DNA of 64,000 bases. It comes from Xylaria sp. FL1777. Taxonomy: Eukaryota; Ascomycota; Sordariomycetes; Xylariales; Xylariaceae. The notes beneath the pieces were generated by a model. It was not told the origin of the DNA. It saw nothing but the letters and a program-made list of their open reading frames with translations, and did not search any database. This document shows positions 45,128-57,100 of the stretch, piece by piece. Position 1 is the stretch's first letter. Each line of letters opens with the position of its first letter. The translations under genes and the position numbers were made by a program. Location: assembly GCA_022578965.1 (NCBI GenBank), contig MU400540.1, forward strand, positions 310,001 to 374,000, read 5' to 3'.

Positions 45128-45709
45128 ATGTCCTCGGAGACCTTGCCTATATCACCAGCCCGTTTCGCCGAGGCGCTGAAAGATCTCCCCGCCAGCTCCC
45201 TGGCCTTGAAGGTTCTCGAGCTGCGCAACTCCATCGCGCATCTTGACTACTCCAATGCCGAGCTGAAACCCTTCGCCGAAGGTACGATACCGACTCTCGA
45301 CCAACGGGGCAATACAGGGGAGATCGGCCAGCCGGACCAAGACTGCAGGGATGCCATCGCCGAGAACGAGGCCGTCATCGCCCGCATGCAAGAGCGCATT
45401 GGGCTAATACGCGCCGAGGTCGAAGGGAGAGGCCTGAGCTGGCAAGAGTTTCAAGGTACTGCAGATGAATCAGCCCCAGCGGCACAGATCACGGAAAATG
45501 AGACGACGACACAAAGTGAGACATCGACCACGGCACCGAACGCAGTCAACGGGCATAGCCAAAGCGCCGAACCCCAACACGAAGCCTGGAGAGACGGTAC
45601 ATTCCAGACAGGCACGATACGGGGCGACTCGGAACTCCTCCGAGAACTCTTGAACCGCATCCCACCCGAGAACGAAGAGCAAGATGCAGATGACGGTATG
45701 CATCTGTAA
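45128..45709 (+). CDS. Unknown protein with helical N-terminal half
   Basis: Single exon, 193 aa. I do not recognise a named family. Residues 1-105 look ordered and helical (SPARFAEALKDLPASSLALK, VLELRNSIAHLDYSNAEL, and AENEAVIARMQERIGLIRAE, which could form a coiled coil). Residues 110-160 are Thr/Ser/Glu-rich and disordered. The C-terminus is acidic (RIPPENEEQDADDG). There is no signal peptide or membrane segment. The pattern of leucine-rich helices, compact size, strong codon structure and a clear ATG (TAGTCATGT) supports a real gene. Function is not deducible. Confidence 0.75.
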   Translation: MSSETLPISPARFAEALKDLPASSLALKVLELRNSIAHLDYSNAELKPFAEGTIPTLDQRGNTGEIGQPDQDCRDAIAENEAVIARMQERIGLIRAEVEGRGLSWQEFQGTADESAPAAQITENETTTQSETSTTAPNAVNGHSQSAEPQHEAWRDGTFQTGTIRGDSELLRELLNRIPPENEEQDADDGMHL

Positions 45710-46813
45710 TGAGGAAGAGATGCATATACGCGACTTCTGTGCATGACTTTCAGAGGTGACTGTTGCAAACGAACTATCTTCTCATCGCATAACTGGCGGC
45801 GGAATTATTACAGGATGAATTATGTGAGGTTTGGTAATTTATGCATTGCAAGGCGTTTCTTTAAGAAAAGGTTGATAGGTTACTCTGTATGAGAAGGGAA
45901 TCAGTGTTGATAGCATGCTGCTATCTTTTTTTTTCTTTTTTTTCCTGGAGAGAGAGTGAGAGCCCGCTGCCAGCACTGTGTCAAAAAATGTCTAGGTATA
46001 GAACCAGAACCACGTCCTGTCAATCAAAACCGGACGACTTGGCCATTGGTCCATGTACTTTTAAGAACTAAAATAGAAACCGATGTTTCGATACTTCAGT
46101 ACTTCCACTTATCTCTGGAATCTCTATAACATCTACCCTTTACATATTGGCCGCAATGAATAACACGCGTGCAACTCCTCTCTACTTCAGCAGGGTACTT
46201 AGGTAATGGGTTCTACAACTGGTACTGCCGCTTACCTACTCAGAGACAGGAATCGTACACCTGCTCAGACATTTACCTACCGAACGTAGATTCATACATG
46301 GTAGATACAAGAGGCAGGACTAACAGGTACTAGAGCAACTCCTTTATTTTATACTTCCAGTCGGATCCAGCACCTTCCCTTCTTCCTCCAGATTTTTATG
46401 TGTGCCCTCTCCAACAATAGGGTCGCTTCCAGGTTTCCTAATGCTGCTTTAGAACTGTAGATTGTTCTCTATAACACAAACTCACGTAATTCAAGCTATG
46501 ACCATAACCGACTCGTTCAGTGTATCCTCGATGTATTGTGTTCTACCATCCAGATATAGTCTACATCATCTCTAAGACAATCGAATAATCCACACTATTT
46601 CGCTTTATTGCGAACTTCTCGGCCTAGCACCTTGGAGCAGAGGGTGAGAGATCAACCATACCTGGTCCCCAACTACATAATAGGCCATTCTAAGTATTAA
46701 TCGTTAATACAGGGTTCTAGGAACTCATTGACCAGCCTCGGTTCACATACTATCATCGTCTAGCTGCCGTCAGATATCACATTCCACAATACAGTTCGCA
46801 CAGCATCTCACCC
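45710..46813. other. Intergenic region
   Basis: Between two plus-strand genes. It contains a T-rich tract near 45927-45942. No gene seen. Confidence 0.5.
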
Positions 46814-47518
46814 ATGTCGGAGTTACAAGTCACTAGCCCTAGCTCTTCGATCTCCAGCTTCCCTCAGTTTGCCTACCTCGCGCCAGAACTACGTATCATG
46901 GTCTGGGAAAAGGCCATGGAGGAGCCCCGAACTATACCTTTACTCCATGTTCCAGATCATCACATACAGAGATCGCTTACAATACACGGCGTAAAGTTCA
47001 TCGAAGTACCTGTGTTCTTTTTTGTCAACTGGGAATGCCGTAAGATCGCAGTAAAGCAGTACACCGAGATCAAGGCCAGGTTCGTCATAGGAAGCCGTTT
47101 CCCGGACGGCTATAACTTAGACCTATACATCAACTTCCACATAACAAACGGCACCATACTCAGCTTTCACAACTTAAAGCCAATGTTTTTCCTATTCCCC
47201 ATAGAACACGACCGGCCCGTTAATGCCGTTTGGGAATGGAATCTACAGTGTTGTGAGATTCCACAAGTCAACCGTTGGCTCGAATCACTACCGAGCGAGT
47301 GTAAAGGAGAAAATGCTCAGGGGTCTCCCGAGATAGAGATAATTGCATTAATGAATATATTACAGCACAGGCCACCCTATTTCGCCTTCCAGGGGGTCGA
47401 ATCCCGAGAGCCAACACGGTGGTCTTGTGTGTCGGTTCAAAACCGAGATGAAATTATGGCACACTTCTGGAGGTTGCTTCTTCGCCCGGTAATACAGGTC
47501 CTGGGATTAGACAGTTAG
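46814..47518 (+). CDS. 2EXR domain protein
   Basis: Single exon, 234 aa. The N-terminus FPQFAYLAPELRIMVWEKAM, followed by EEPRTIPL, is the 2EXR motif (PF20150): F-x-x-(F/L)-x-x-L-(P/A)-x-E-(L/I)-R-x-x-(I/V)-W. FFVNWECRKIAVKQY is the second conserved block (CR-x-(A/V)-x-x-x-Y). These fungal proteins occur in large families and their function is unknown. No signal peptide or membrane segment. It may be unusually short, ending after a C-terminal RDEIMAHFWRLL segment. Confidence 0.8.
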   Translation: MSELQVTSPSSSISSFPQFAYLAPELRIMVWEKAMEEPRTIPLLHVPDHHIQRSLTIHGVKFIEVPVFFFVNWECRKIAVKQYTEIKARFVIGSRFPDGYNLDLYINFHITNGTILSFHNLKPMFFLFPIEHDRPVNAVWEWNLQCCEIPQVNRWLESLPSECKGENAQGSPEIEIIALMNILQHRPPYFAFQGVESREPTRWSCVSVQNRDEIMAHFWRLLLRPVIQVLGLDS

Positions 47519-48599
47519 ACAAAGGTGTTGTTCAGAATCCTCTGAAAACCTTGACTCATTAACTGAAGTCGATGAGTAAAAATGAAGCATCTAATTTCTC
47601 ATTGATTCTCCTATGTTCTTCAAGTGAAGTAATACGGCAAAGTTTGAAATGTTAGCCATTGCTTCAATTCTTTAGCTGCCCGTTGCAGTAATTGGGCTTG
47701 ACGAGCTCAAACAAGATGTTCTTGGACCTCTATGCTGCCAAAGCTATTTAATCACGCTGCGCAATGTATCCTTGCTCATTCTCGCGTGTCTAGGCCGAAG
47801 TTGACGAAGAGAAAATAAATTATTTTAGGAGTTCATCTTCCGAACCGATTCGACACATCCTGCGCCATTGGGGCCCTTTGAGCTCTAGTTCCGGGTGTAT
47901 AGAGTATCTGTTAGCTTGTGCGGTCGTAGGGTTTCAACAATAGTCAACCGTATTAAGCTTCTTAGAAAGCTACTTACAAGCTCCCATTCATAAGCAGCTT
48001 GCAGGCTCGAATCTCTTGTTAGTTCAATGCTATCGCTTGCTCTTTATACACTTAAAAGGAGGACGACCCAATTCAAGGATGGCGCCCATGTTCCGATCTA
48101 CTATACACGAGATCCCATGGCGGCCAGTAACGCACTAGGCCGCCCGTACTTGAGAGAATGCCTTTCTTGCTTAACTGCATTTGGTGAACTTTTCCAGACC
48201 CCAGAGACACAGCCATATAGAAGTAGTAGTATTGCTGAGTGATAGTTACCAATTCTCCGTGAATTCAATCCTAGAAACCGAATATCCATAAATAGCGGTG
48301 TTTCAGTCCGGGTACAGCTCTCTAATCCGGGTTTCCTCCGTACTTCCTATATAAGCGGCATTCGCCGATCCTTACGGCATAACTTGAAATCCATCAATTA
48401 CAATCAACGATGAACAAGAGAGGTAGTCACATCTAGACAAATCGAACAATAACGGAACAATAAGTGAAAGTTGAATGTGAATGCACCAGAGACCGTAAAT
48501 ATAAGATATAAGTATAGTTAGTCCAAATTTGTAGAATTGATGTAGGGCGGGAAATCCCGAGTCTGTTCTGCTCAAGATAATTACAATATCAACAACGAG
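47519..48599. other. Intergenic/promoter region upstream of the GH28 gene
   Basis: No gene seen. A TATATAAG box is at 48348-48355. A plus frame at 48027-48242 has no recognisable motif. Confidence 0.5.
48348..48355 (+). promoter_or_regulatory. TATA box of the GH28 gene (candidate)
   Basis: TATATAAG, 245 nt upstream of the GH28 ATG. This fits an inducible extracellular-enzyme gene with a long 5' leader; the transcription start has not been mapped. Confidence 0.4.
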
Positions 48600-49894
48600 A
48601 TGTACTTCGTCAATGCGCTTTTATTCATTACAGGCATTGTCACGGCAACGGCATTGCCGCCGACTAGAGTAGTCGAGCGAGCTGCGACGTGCACGCCTAA
48701 GGCCGGTGGTAGCAGCTCCGTCGACGATGTCCCGGCAATTCAGTCTGCGATCGCGGCATGTCCGTCGGGGACGATCGTCATACCCCCGTCGTCAACGTAT
48801 TACATCAATTCCGTGTTTAGCTTCAATGGCTGCTCGGGCTGCACATTTCAAATTGAGGGTCTGCTGAAGGTGGCAAGCAACACGGACTATTGGAACGGCA
48901 AAAACGCCATTTTTGATGGTAAGGCACATCGCCCATGTGCATTTCATAGGGAAGACCTACGAAGAGGCAAGTCACAGGATGGACTGCTGACTTTTGACAA
49001 TGTACAGTGTCAAGCATCACAGGGGCCAAAATATACTCGTCAACCGGCGCCGGCGTGATCGACGGCAATGGCCAGGATGCGTGGGATCGCTTCGCCGAGG
49101 ACAGTAGCTACGACAGGCCAACGCTATTCTGGATCAACGGGTCAAAGAACATCATCGTGCAGAACCTGAAGTTCAAGAATGCGCCAAACGTGTTCCACTC
49201 GGCGCGAGGAGACAGTTCGAACATCCAGTACATCGACATTAACTTATCCGCTACGAGCAAGAGTAGCAATCTCCCTAAGAACACTGATGGCTGGGACATC
49301 GGCCCAGCCAGCTACGTGACTATTTCTGGCGCCACGGTGACGAACGACGACGACTGCGTGGCGTTCAAGCCGGGCGCTAACTATGTGACGGTCACGGATA
49401 TCACTTGCATAGGGAGTCACGGGCTGAGCGTGGGGAGTCTAGGCTCCAAAGCCGGCGCGACAGACACAGTGCAGAACATCTACGTGAGCGGCGCGACGAT
49501 GACAGACTCGACCAAGGCAGCGGGGATCAAGCTGTACCCCGCGGGCTCATCACATGGAACGGCGGTCGTGCGAAATGTGACCTGGGAGAATATCGTCGTC
49601 GACAACTCGGATTACGCGTTCCAGATCCAGTCTTGCTACAGCGAAGACGAGTCTTACTGTGAGAGCTCGCCGAGCACCGCCCAGCTGTCCGGTATTGTCG
49701 TTAAGGGTTTCTCTGGGAAGACGAGCTCGAAATACAGCCCGACTACCATGAATCTGAATTGTCCGGCCGACGGGACCTGTGGTGTTACTATGAGTTCTAT
49801 TACTGTCACGCCTCCGAGCGGGTCTGCCAAGATACTATGTGCTAACACTCCGAGCAACTTGGGTATTACTTGTTCAAGCGGTGCGAGCGGTTGA
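48600..49894 (+). CDS. GH28 pectinase (exo-polygalacturonase / xylogalacturonan hydrolase type)
   Basis: Two exons, 48600-48918 and 49008-49894, give 401 aa. A signal peptide (MYFVNALLFITGIVTATALP) and a dibasic-free propeptide (PTRVVERA) precede the parallel beta-helix. GH28 catalytic residues are all present: D200 in NTDGWDIG, D221/D222 in NDDDCVAFKPG, H244 in GSHGLSVGSLG, and the K of AAGIKLYP. The GSHGLSVGSLG version (rather than GHGLSIGS) and WDIGPAS are, from memory, typical of exo-polygalacturonases and endo-xylogalacturonan hydrolases rather than classical endo-PGs; the exact substrate is unresolved. The intron (89 nt, GTAAGG donor) restores NAIFDVSSITGAKIYSS. It is convergent with an SDR gene 320 bp away. 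Confidence 0.9.
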
Positions 49895-50214
49895 AGAATT
49901 AGTTCAGATATTGTTGCGCAATAGGATGGCGTGGCGTGAATTTGAATATGAGTATTATGAAAGGACCAGCTGCTCACTCTTACTGTGTCGTACTGCTAGC
50001 TATCGAAGTGTGATGGATGAGTTTTGATGACAACTTTCAATATACCGACATCATACTGAGATACGGGCTAAACCAGTGCCCGTGTCAAAGCACCGTGCTA
50101 GCTATAGGAATAACTCGTTCCAGGCCGGGGGTTAGAACATAGAAGTGTAGCACACTATAAGACAAACACTAAAGACACGGAAACCAACATACATCACGTC
50201 TCATCGGAATTTTC
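49895..50214. other. Short convergent intergenic region
   Basis: 3' flanks of the GH28 (+) and SDR (-) genes. No other feature seen. Confidence 0.6.
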
Positions 50215-51009
50215 TCACGGGTCGCTGACCCAGCCACCATCAACTACATAGCTACTCCCCGTGATAGCGCTCGAATCATCGGCAGCCAAGAAGAGAATCA
50301 ACCTCGCGACCTCCTGCGGCGTAAGATCCCTCTGGATTGCCTGTGCAGCCATGACCTCAGCGCGATACTCGGGTGTCAGGACCTCGTCGATCTGGCGCTG
50401 CGTAGCAATGGCGCCGGGCATTACGGAGTTCACCCTAATCCCCCACTTGCCGAACTCCTTGCTATGTGTGCGCGTCATGCCCATGACAGCCGCCTTGCAC
50501 AGCGTGTAGACGGGCAGGCCCGAGGCCGGGATGCTCCACGTGATGCTCCCCATGTTAACGATACTACCCTTCCCCTTCGCCCGCATCCCCGGGATCACGG
50601 CCTGCGTGAGGAAGAACTGGTGCCGCAGGTTCACGTTGACGTCGGCATCCCACGACTCGGGCGTCACCTGCTCGGTCGGGACGCGCGTGCGCGCTCCCGC
50701 CGATGCCGCGTTGTTGAGCAGGATGTCTACGGCGCCATAAGAAGCAATTGCTTCCTCCGCGCAGGCACGCAGACGCTCCAAGTCCGTGACGTCGCACTGC
50801 AGGAACTTGGGGAGCGGGTTCGAGTTCTGCGAGGTACGCAGCCGGTCAAGCAGCTTCTGCGCCGATGTCTCCGATATGTCGAGGAAGACGACGTTGGATC
50901 CTTGCTCCCAAAAACTCTCGACACAGGCCGCACCTATGCCCTCCGCACCACCCGTGATGAGAACCGTCTGACCCCGCAGGCTAGGGTAGGTCGCGTATTG
51001 CTGGGACAT
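50215..51009 (-). CDS. Short-chain dehydrogenase/reductase, sugar-dehydrogenase-like
   Basis: Single exon, 264 aa, the length of a classical SDR. The NAD(P) fold shows TGGAEGIG (residues 19-26), D39-type acidic residue in VVFLDIS (suggesting NAD preference), CDVTD and NNAAS. The active site has S in NMGSITWS and Y168-x3-K172 in VYTLCK, and PGAIATQ follows. VNLRHQFFLTQAVIPGM with SITW resembles sugar dehydrogenases acting on galactose, arabinose, fucose or rhamnose; this substrate class is an inference from memory. The convergent GH28 neighbour would be compatible with pectin-sugar use. Confidence 0.85.
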   Translation of the reverse strand: MSQQYATYPSLRGQTVLITGGAEGIGAACVESFWEQGSNVVFLDISETSAQKLLDRLRTSQNSNPLPKFLQCDVTDLERLRACAEEAIASYGAVDILLNNAASAGARTRVPTEQVTPESWDADVNVNLRHQFFLTQAVIPGMRAKGKGSIVNMGSITWSIPASGLPVYTLCKAAVMGMTRTHSKEFGKWGIRVNSVMPGAIATQRQIDEVLTPEYRAEVMAAQAIQRDLTPQEVARLILFLAADDSSAITGSSYVVDGGWVSDP

Positions 51010-52862
51010 GGCGTGCGGAGTAAGTAGCCTAAGATATAAAGATCAAATGGGATTAGGTATCGTAGGCGGAACTCAAACTATTCAGGGAGTCGAATAACGT
51101 CTGAGACAGTCTGAGAACGCAATGGCCTAAGATCCTGAGAAAGAGAACTAAGAAGAGGTTCACAATGTTGATGTGAGAGTGGCGTCTAGTCTAGCCTCAA
51201 CCGTTTTAAAAAGAAAGAATGTCAATACGAACTAGGATGAATCCACAACCACCGATCGGAGCTGCAAGCTCGGCTTGGTACCGGAGAGAGTTGGCACCGG
51301 AGGGCGCCAGCTTATCTCACATCGTAAAATCACAATAAAACTGACATCAGTCGTCATCCCTTTTCCACGGGGTTCTCATACTCTCAGTTATCAACGTATA
51401 CTGAAGCTATCGAAAAGTTCCTATTAATCCCACTGATCAAAGATTGCGGAATACACATGGCCCGCCTGGAAGGGAGTTCAGCTTACTTCTTATGTCATCC
51501 CTAGAATGCGATCCAGTTCTTTAGTACCACCGGTAGACTAATTGACCAGATTAGGACATAGAATAGTATTCCTGTATCGTTGTGCTACCGTTGTGCTACC
51601 GTTTTGCTCTGGTGTTGATTAAGGCATATAGGGAGGAGCTTCGAGAACAGGGGTGCTTCATTAGATAATCGACGCATATTTCTACACAGACCTTCGGGAA
51701 TTATGAGACGAGAAATGAGGGGATGAATATAATAGAACTGGGAACTCTTTTAATAATAATAAGAACAATAATGACAATGATGCCCGCTCCGGTCCATGCC
51801 CAACCGAAACGCCGAAACACTCCTAATACCGAAGTGCTGTTTTCCCAAATGCCCATCTCCCTTCTATCTCACAATCCTCCACATTCCCTCATTTTGTACT
51901 GCATTCCGCTTAATGTGCAGAGATGCCCAGAGAGTAACCAGGTGCCGAGAGTGCCGACTTGTCGAGGAAACAAAATCAACACGTTAAAGGCGCCAATAGG
52001 TTGTAAATGATGTTTGCGGTCTATCCGAGAACAAAATATACGAGCTGAGAGTGCCGGCTGTGTATGCATAAAGTTGAAATCTTGTCAGAAAATAGATATA
52101 GTTAGAGATGTTGATGATGTTTGTGATCTATCTAAGGGGGAAAATAGCAACAACCGAAAATGGGCTCTTCTAAGGGGGCTTCGTGTTATGTGCTGTTTTT
52201 CTTCCTTCCTCGTTTGTCAATGATACCGCAGAATCAATCGCAGAGACCACGCTCATAGAAATTCAGAGTTTGATCGTGGAACATTGAGGTCCTCCCGGCA
52301 TGTAATGGTGATTCTGAGGCCTTAGTGGGGCCAGCAATGGAAACATAGCCAAGGAGGCAACCAATCACCCAGAAGCTAGGTTAGACGGCCATTCAGATCC
52401 TTCGGGCTTTTAGGAAGTACTTGATTCATCAAGTCAGAGTTTTTCTTTGCCCTTTGACGTAACGTGTGTTACTATATTTATCTGGGTCATTGAAACTATA
52501 AGACAGCACGGAATTAGAAATTGCGAAACTGCTTTGTAGGCGGGTTTCAAGAGTTCAAAAGAATAAGCAGAATTTGAGAGCAAAGCCTATGCAAGACTAA
52601 GAAAGTAATGATTCCGAAATACTCACTACTGGCCTCGACGATAGGGCGTAGTTATGTCATCGCATCTGTTACACATGCTCAAACTTCAACTCTTAACAAG
52701 TGAATAGGTGGTTTTCAGGCGTGCTTAGGAGGCTTCACGGATCCTGCAGTCATTTTAAGATGACTGAACATATGGGGTTTCGTCTCTCACTAATAACGAT
52801 AGGGTGTCACGTCCTTCCACGACTCATCCCTCAGTGGAGTCTATGCCATAGGGGAGTTATTG
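51010..52862. other. Intergenic region, 1.85 kb
   Basis: No supportable gene. The plus frame at 51723-52010 and others have no motif. It includes the upstream region of the SDR gene and 3' flank of the gene at 52863-54186. Confidence 0.45.
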
Positions 52863-54186
52863 CTATAACTCTACCCCAGTCGTTGGACCCCCAGTTTTTC
52901 GATTGTCGTTTGGTGTGCGTAGGCTTAGATTGTTTGCCATGTTGCCATTATTGGCAGTAACAGCTTCATCCATGACTTTGTCGATCTGGATAGCGTGGCG
53001 GCTTAAATTGCTTGTCGAGCTACCGCGACTGACTGGGACACTCCCGTCGATGAATTTGTCAATTGTTGTGGCGCGTCGGCTTGTTACTGAGCTGCCACGA
53101 CTGACTGGAACTTTACCCTCCATGAGCTTGGCTGGAGGAGGAGGTTGCACCATCCATTGTACGGCTCCCTTAAAAGGAGTTCGTCGGACAATAGGGGGGT
53201 GATAATCATTGACCGGTGGATTGACTGGCAAGAAATAACGGCTTCCTTCATCATCCTCGTCGTCGCTGATTTGTTTGGCATCCTTGCTTAAACTTGATTC
53301 AATAAAGCGGCCAGCTGATGATCCCGCGTGCTTAATCGCGTCCATCAGTTTGTGGCCGGTTCGAGACAGCTCGGAACCCCATAATTCCTCATCCTCTCTC
53401 TGTGTAGAAACACTAGGTCAGTAATTGTCGCTTAAGATAAGCCATACGCAGTGTTCTAGGACTTAATAGAAGCAAAGGCAAGTAAAATATTCTAGTTATG
53501 CAACTCTTGCTCTCAACAAATGCTAAAAAGGGGGACGAGAGGTTGAAAAACACTGACTTGATAACGCTTATGATTCCAATTGTGTGGGAGGGAGGTTGTC
53601 ATATCAGGGGACAATTGATATCCGCTTTCATTTGTGGGCGATGGAGCATCAAGGTTGGTGATACTGATAATGCTACCTTGGCCAATACTCGATTTGGGCT
53701 TCTCGTTCTCTTTCGATGTAGAGACAGTGCTGGTATTAGAGTTGGCGTGATTGACAACAATACTACTGCCGCCAACACTGACTGTGTCCCCGCCGGAACT
53801 AGTCAAATGTCGCTGACTGGGACTCTTATACTTCTTCCGCTCGATGTGTGGTCCCACTACAATATTTATAATTAGCAATTTCTACTTCAATCGACAAATC
53901 AAACTAAGGGTTTAGGGAGATTCTAGAGGAAGGGGATAGGGGAGGAGGGGGGGGGAGGGGAGGGGATAAGACAAGGGTACTTACTACTGATCTCTTCTGA
54001 CCAGTAGGGGTTTGTGCTAAAAGGCTCTGGCTGTTGATAGCCTCCCAGCTGGGCGCGTTCTTCTTGCTGTGCCTCTCGCTGCTTCTTGGCCTGTTGCTTG
54101 AGTTGGCGCTGGTGTATTGCCTGATGACATGGCGAGCAAGCTGCCACATAGAAAACGACCGATTGGAGTGCTACTGAGAACGACAT
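52863..54186 (-). CDS. Unknown fungal protein with N-terminal hydrophobic segment and VPVSRGSS repeats
   Basis: Three exons, 54186-53985, 53856-53558 and 53399-52863, give 345 aa. Frames match at both joins: SEEISMGPHIERKKY and NHKRYQREDEELWGSELSRT. The N-terminus (MSFSVALQSVVFYVAACSPC) is a hydrophobic anchor or signal with a CxxC, followed by a charged helix rich in Gln/Lys/Glu. The middle is Ser/Thr-rich and disordered. A helix TGHKLMDAIKHAGSSAGRFI could bind membranes. Then PVNDYHPPIVR and two copies of a roughly 26-residue unit with VPVSRGSS. I believe similar proteins exist in other ascomycetes but know no function. The ATG at 54186 is preferred over the in-frame 54234 because it begins the hydrophobic segment directly. 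The C-terminus could continue in an exon not recognised here. Confidence 0.72.
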
Positions 54187-57100
54187 AATGACTATAGGTT
54201 GTGTAAGTCTAGCAGCCACTAAATTAATGCGCATAACCAGGCATTACTTACTGAAACTGATTAACAAAGTCAGTGTGCTGAGCGAGCAGGACGCGAATGG
54301 TAATAAAGACGATGAAAAAAGTCGATGTAACAATGTTGACACCTAGTATGTGGTCCTGGAGCTCGGTGCGTGATAATAGGACTTCAAGTCCGATATAAGA
54401 AGTGAGAAGTTTGCAACAATCAAATGCGTGATAATGAAGGATATGATAATCAAAGAGAAAGGAAATGATGTCGCAATACAAGTTGTGCTAGATGTCTCTT
54501 TTGACGATGAAGATGGGATGAGAAGAGGATAGAGGCCGAGGCTGGAATGCAGGATATCTACATATACCCAGCCGGGCCTCCAAAAACCCCTCCGTTTCCG
54601 CGGTCCAGAGTTGATGGTGCTGGCGATGCTTGTTACACTGGTGACTCTCGTAGTAGTAGTGATGATGATGATGACGATGATGATGAAGGCCGAAGCTTAG
54701 GGACCATAGGCCATTGTTTGAGCGCACGGCAGACAAATAAAGCGTGTGTACGTGAGCTGACGCTGAGACGGGCGGGTACTGGCTCAAATAGGGGCGAATT
54801 GAGCTTTATCTGCCTGGGTATATTTATAGTTGGGCTGTAGTGAGAAGTGGGCAATTGATGGCTCAATTGGCTGTGGCTATTGGCAAGCCGCACGACGGAC
54901 AGTTCGAACAAGCAGGAACGTGTGATTAACAAAAGGATAGAAAGAATGAAGCCGCCCGCGATGCGGGAATATGCATGGTCGAAACAAACGAAGGAGGTCT
55001 GGCTGCTGGCTGTTGGCTGTCGGCGGGAGACGATGGATGAGATACCTAGGTAGGAAGTTGGACGGCCAGGAGTGGAGTGGAGGGGGAAAAGTGGACTTGG
55101 CGTGGAGGGCTGGGGCAGCACCTATTGGAGGGGCTGACGCCCGCGTTGGCCTGTTACTAGGTAGGTACCTAGTCTCGGTCCTGTGATACTACCCAACGAT
55201 CGGAATGATACTTTACCTATGCACAATTGAGGAGTGTTACCACACGGCTGGTTCTGGGTAACTAGATGCTACTGCTACCTACCTACTCCAAACCTACTTA
55301 GTAGACACTAAGGACTCAATATAGCCCAGTACTGATTTCAGACAATAAGGCACAGCTGGGACACCGCCGGCAATAAGATTGCTTTGCGGATGCCAATTCT
55401 TAGGTACGTGGTCTAGTGAGCATATTGTACTAGCTGATCCAAAACAGCGCTAAAACAGCATTCAAACAGCCACTGCAGCGCTTACTACACTAGTACCTAC
55501 CTACAGTTAAGTAGGTACCTTAGATGTAGTCATCTCGAATTGATTACATAAGTGTCAGTAAGTACTTAGCTGTTAATGTCCTTCTATGATAGCAACTCAT
55601 TACTCTCCTTGTAACTGGCAGTCTAAAGTGAAATTATGATTTATTTTATTTATTCCTGGCTCTAATCCCGTTTCTCCGGTGAAATTCGAAGTTGCAGAGC
55701 AAATGTGAACTCTATAACAGTGAAGTAGTTGCATAAGTGAGCAAAGTTACTAATGTAGGTGCACGCGTACTCTTTAGATCAAGTACCTACCTATCATTAT
55801 ATTATTAACTAGATCTTGGATTTTCGCGCAAGAGAGCGTTTGCTTCACGCACTCTCCCCCGTGTACCCTATTTCCCTTTCATCGAAGTTGAGGTTAAGTA
55901 CCTGAATAGCTTTCTTACTTGAAGCACACGTTACCTATTTACACGTGAACTAACACGCAGACCCAGTCCTAGCTCCCTAGCCTGTGCTTATTATTGGTCT
56001 GCTCTGCTGTCTCGGTGCATATACTGGACCTTAGAATCATTAGCCATATTACCACTGCAGAATAATTGTATCATATAAAGTACAAAGTCAAACTATAGCG
56101 CCTGTGTTGTCAAGCGTGGGAATCTAAGCGTAAGAGCATCGTCACTTCGAAGTGGCTGCTTGTGAGGGCATATAGGACGTATTTCCCCAGAGAGTAGCTA
56201 CCTTCCGTTACAACAAATTGAGTTCTCAACTGACCTATCTCCTCGGGTTCCTTCTCTTTTGTTTCAATCTTCACTCCTTAGGTATGAACCAATACTTCAG
56301 CCAAGCTCATATGCCACGAATGTGTGTGTGTGTGTTCCAAGCTGTAGGCATGGTATAAACCGATAAGGGGCAGCATTTAATTCGCTAAGAGCAGGGGGTC
56401 TAGAAGTAGCGATGTCCTTATATCTTCCGTCGCGTAGGTAATGGATCGGTTACGATATTTGGTGCTAAACTTGCCAGTAGAGATGAGAACAAAAAAGTGT
56501 CCCAAATGAGCCGAGAAAGGACTAGAAATTCAACAATGACCCATCTCAATGAGCTACATCAACTTTTGGAATAAAAGAAACACCTCAAATAGAACGAAAG
56601 TTTGAGGGCATATAGAACGGTATATAGAAAATAATTATCAGGCTATTTCTTTCAATCAACCCCTCATTTCTTCCTTGGCAGCCAATCTAGTTGAGGCCAA
56701 GTTGGCTCGCTGACAGTCAACGTATATTGAACAGTATAAAAGCTAAACCGGGACACTAGATAAACGCGAGTCCTGCGAAACCATGTAACTTGGTAGAAAA
56801 CTTGATCGATCCTCTAACCTATGCATGGGAACACGCTACAAAGTATGGCAACTTAAGCAACATATCATATGCATGCCAAGGCTACTGCTGCACTATCTAC
56901 TTATACTAGGGAGATTCGCGGGACCTAAACTAGGGTCCAATTCCAGTGATACAGCTCATGGGCCATATCATCCGGAGAGTTCGACGGAGATCTCCCTGAG
57001 CGACTAGGGCAACGCAGGGCAGTTAGTGTTTGCCAAGGGAAAGAGAAGGTGGCACTGAGAGGGGCAGCCCCTTATGTTCCCTTATGGAACCTAAAGCTAT

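Noticed and set aside
47390..47415. GGTCGAATCCC resembling a tRNA T-loop
   Set aside because: Lies inside the intact 2EXR coding sequence and no tRNA fold surrounds it.
54547..55121. Frames rich in Asp/His over the GAT repeat
   Set aside because: They arise from trinucleotide repeats; no conserved segment.
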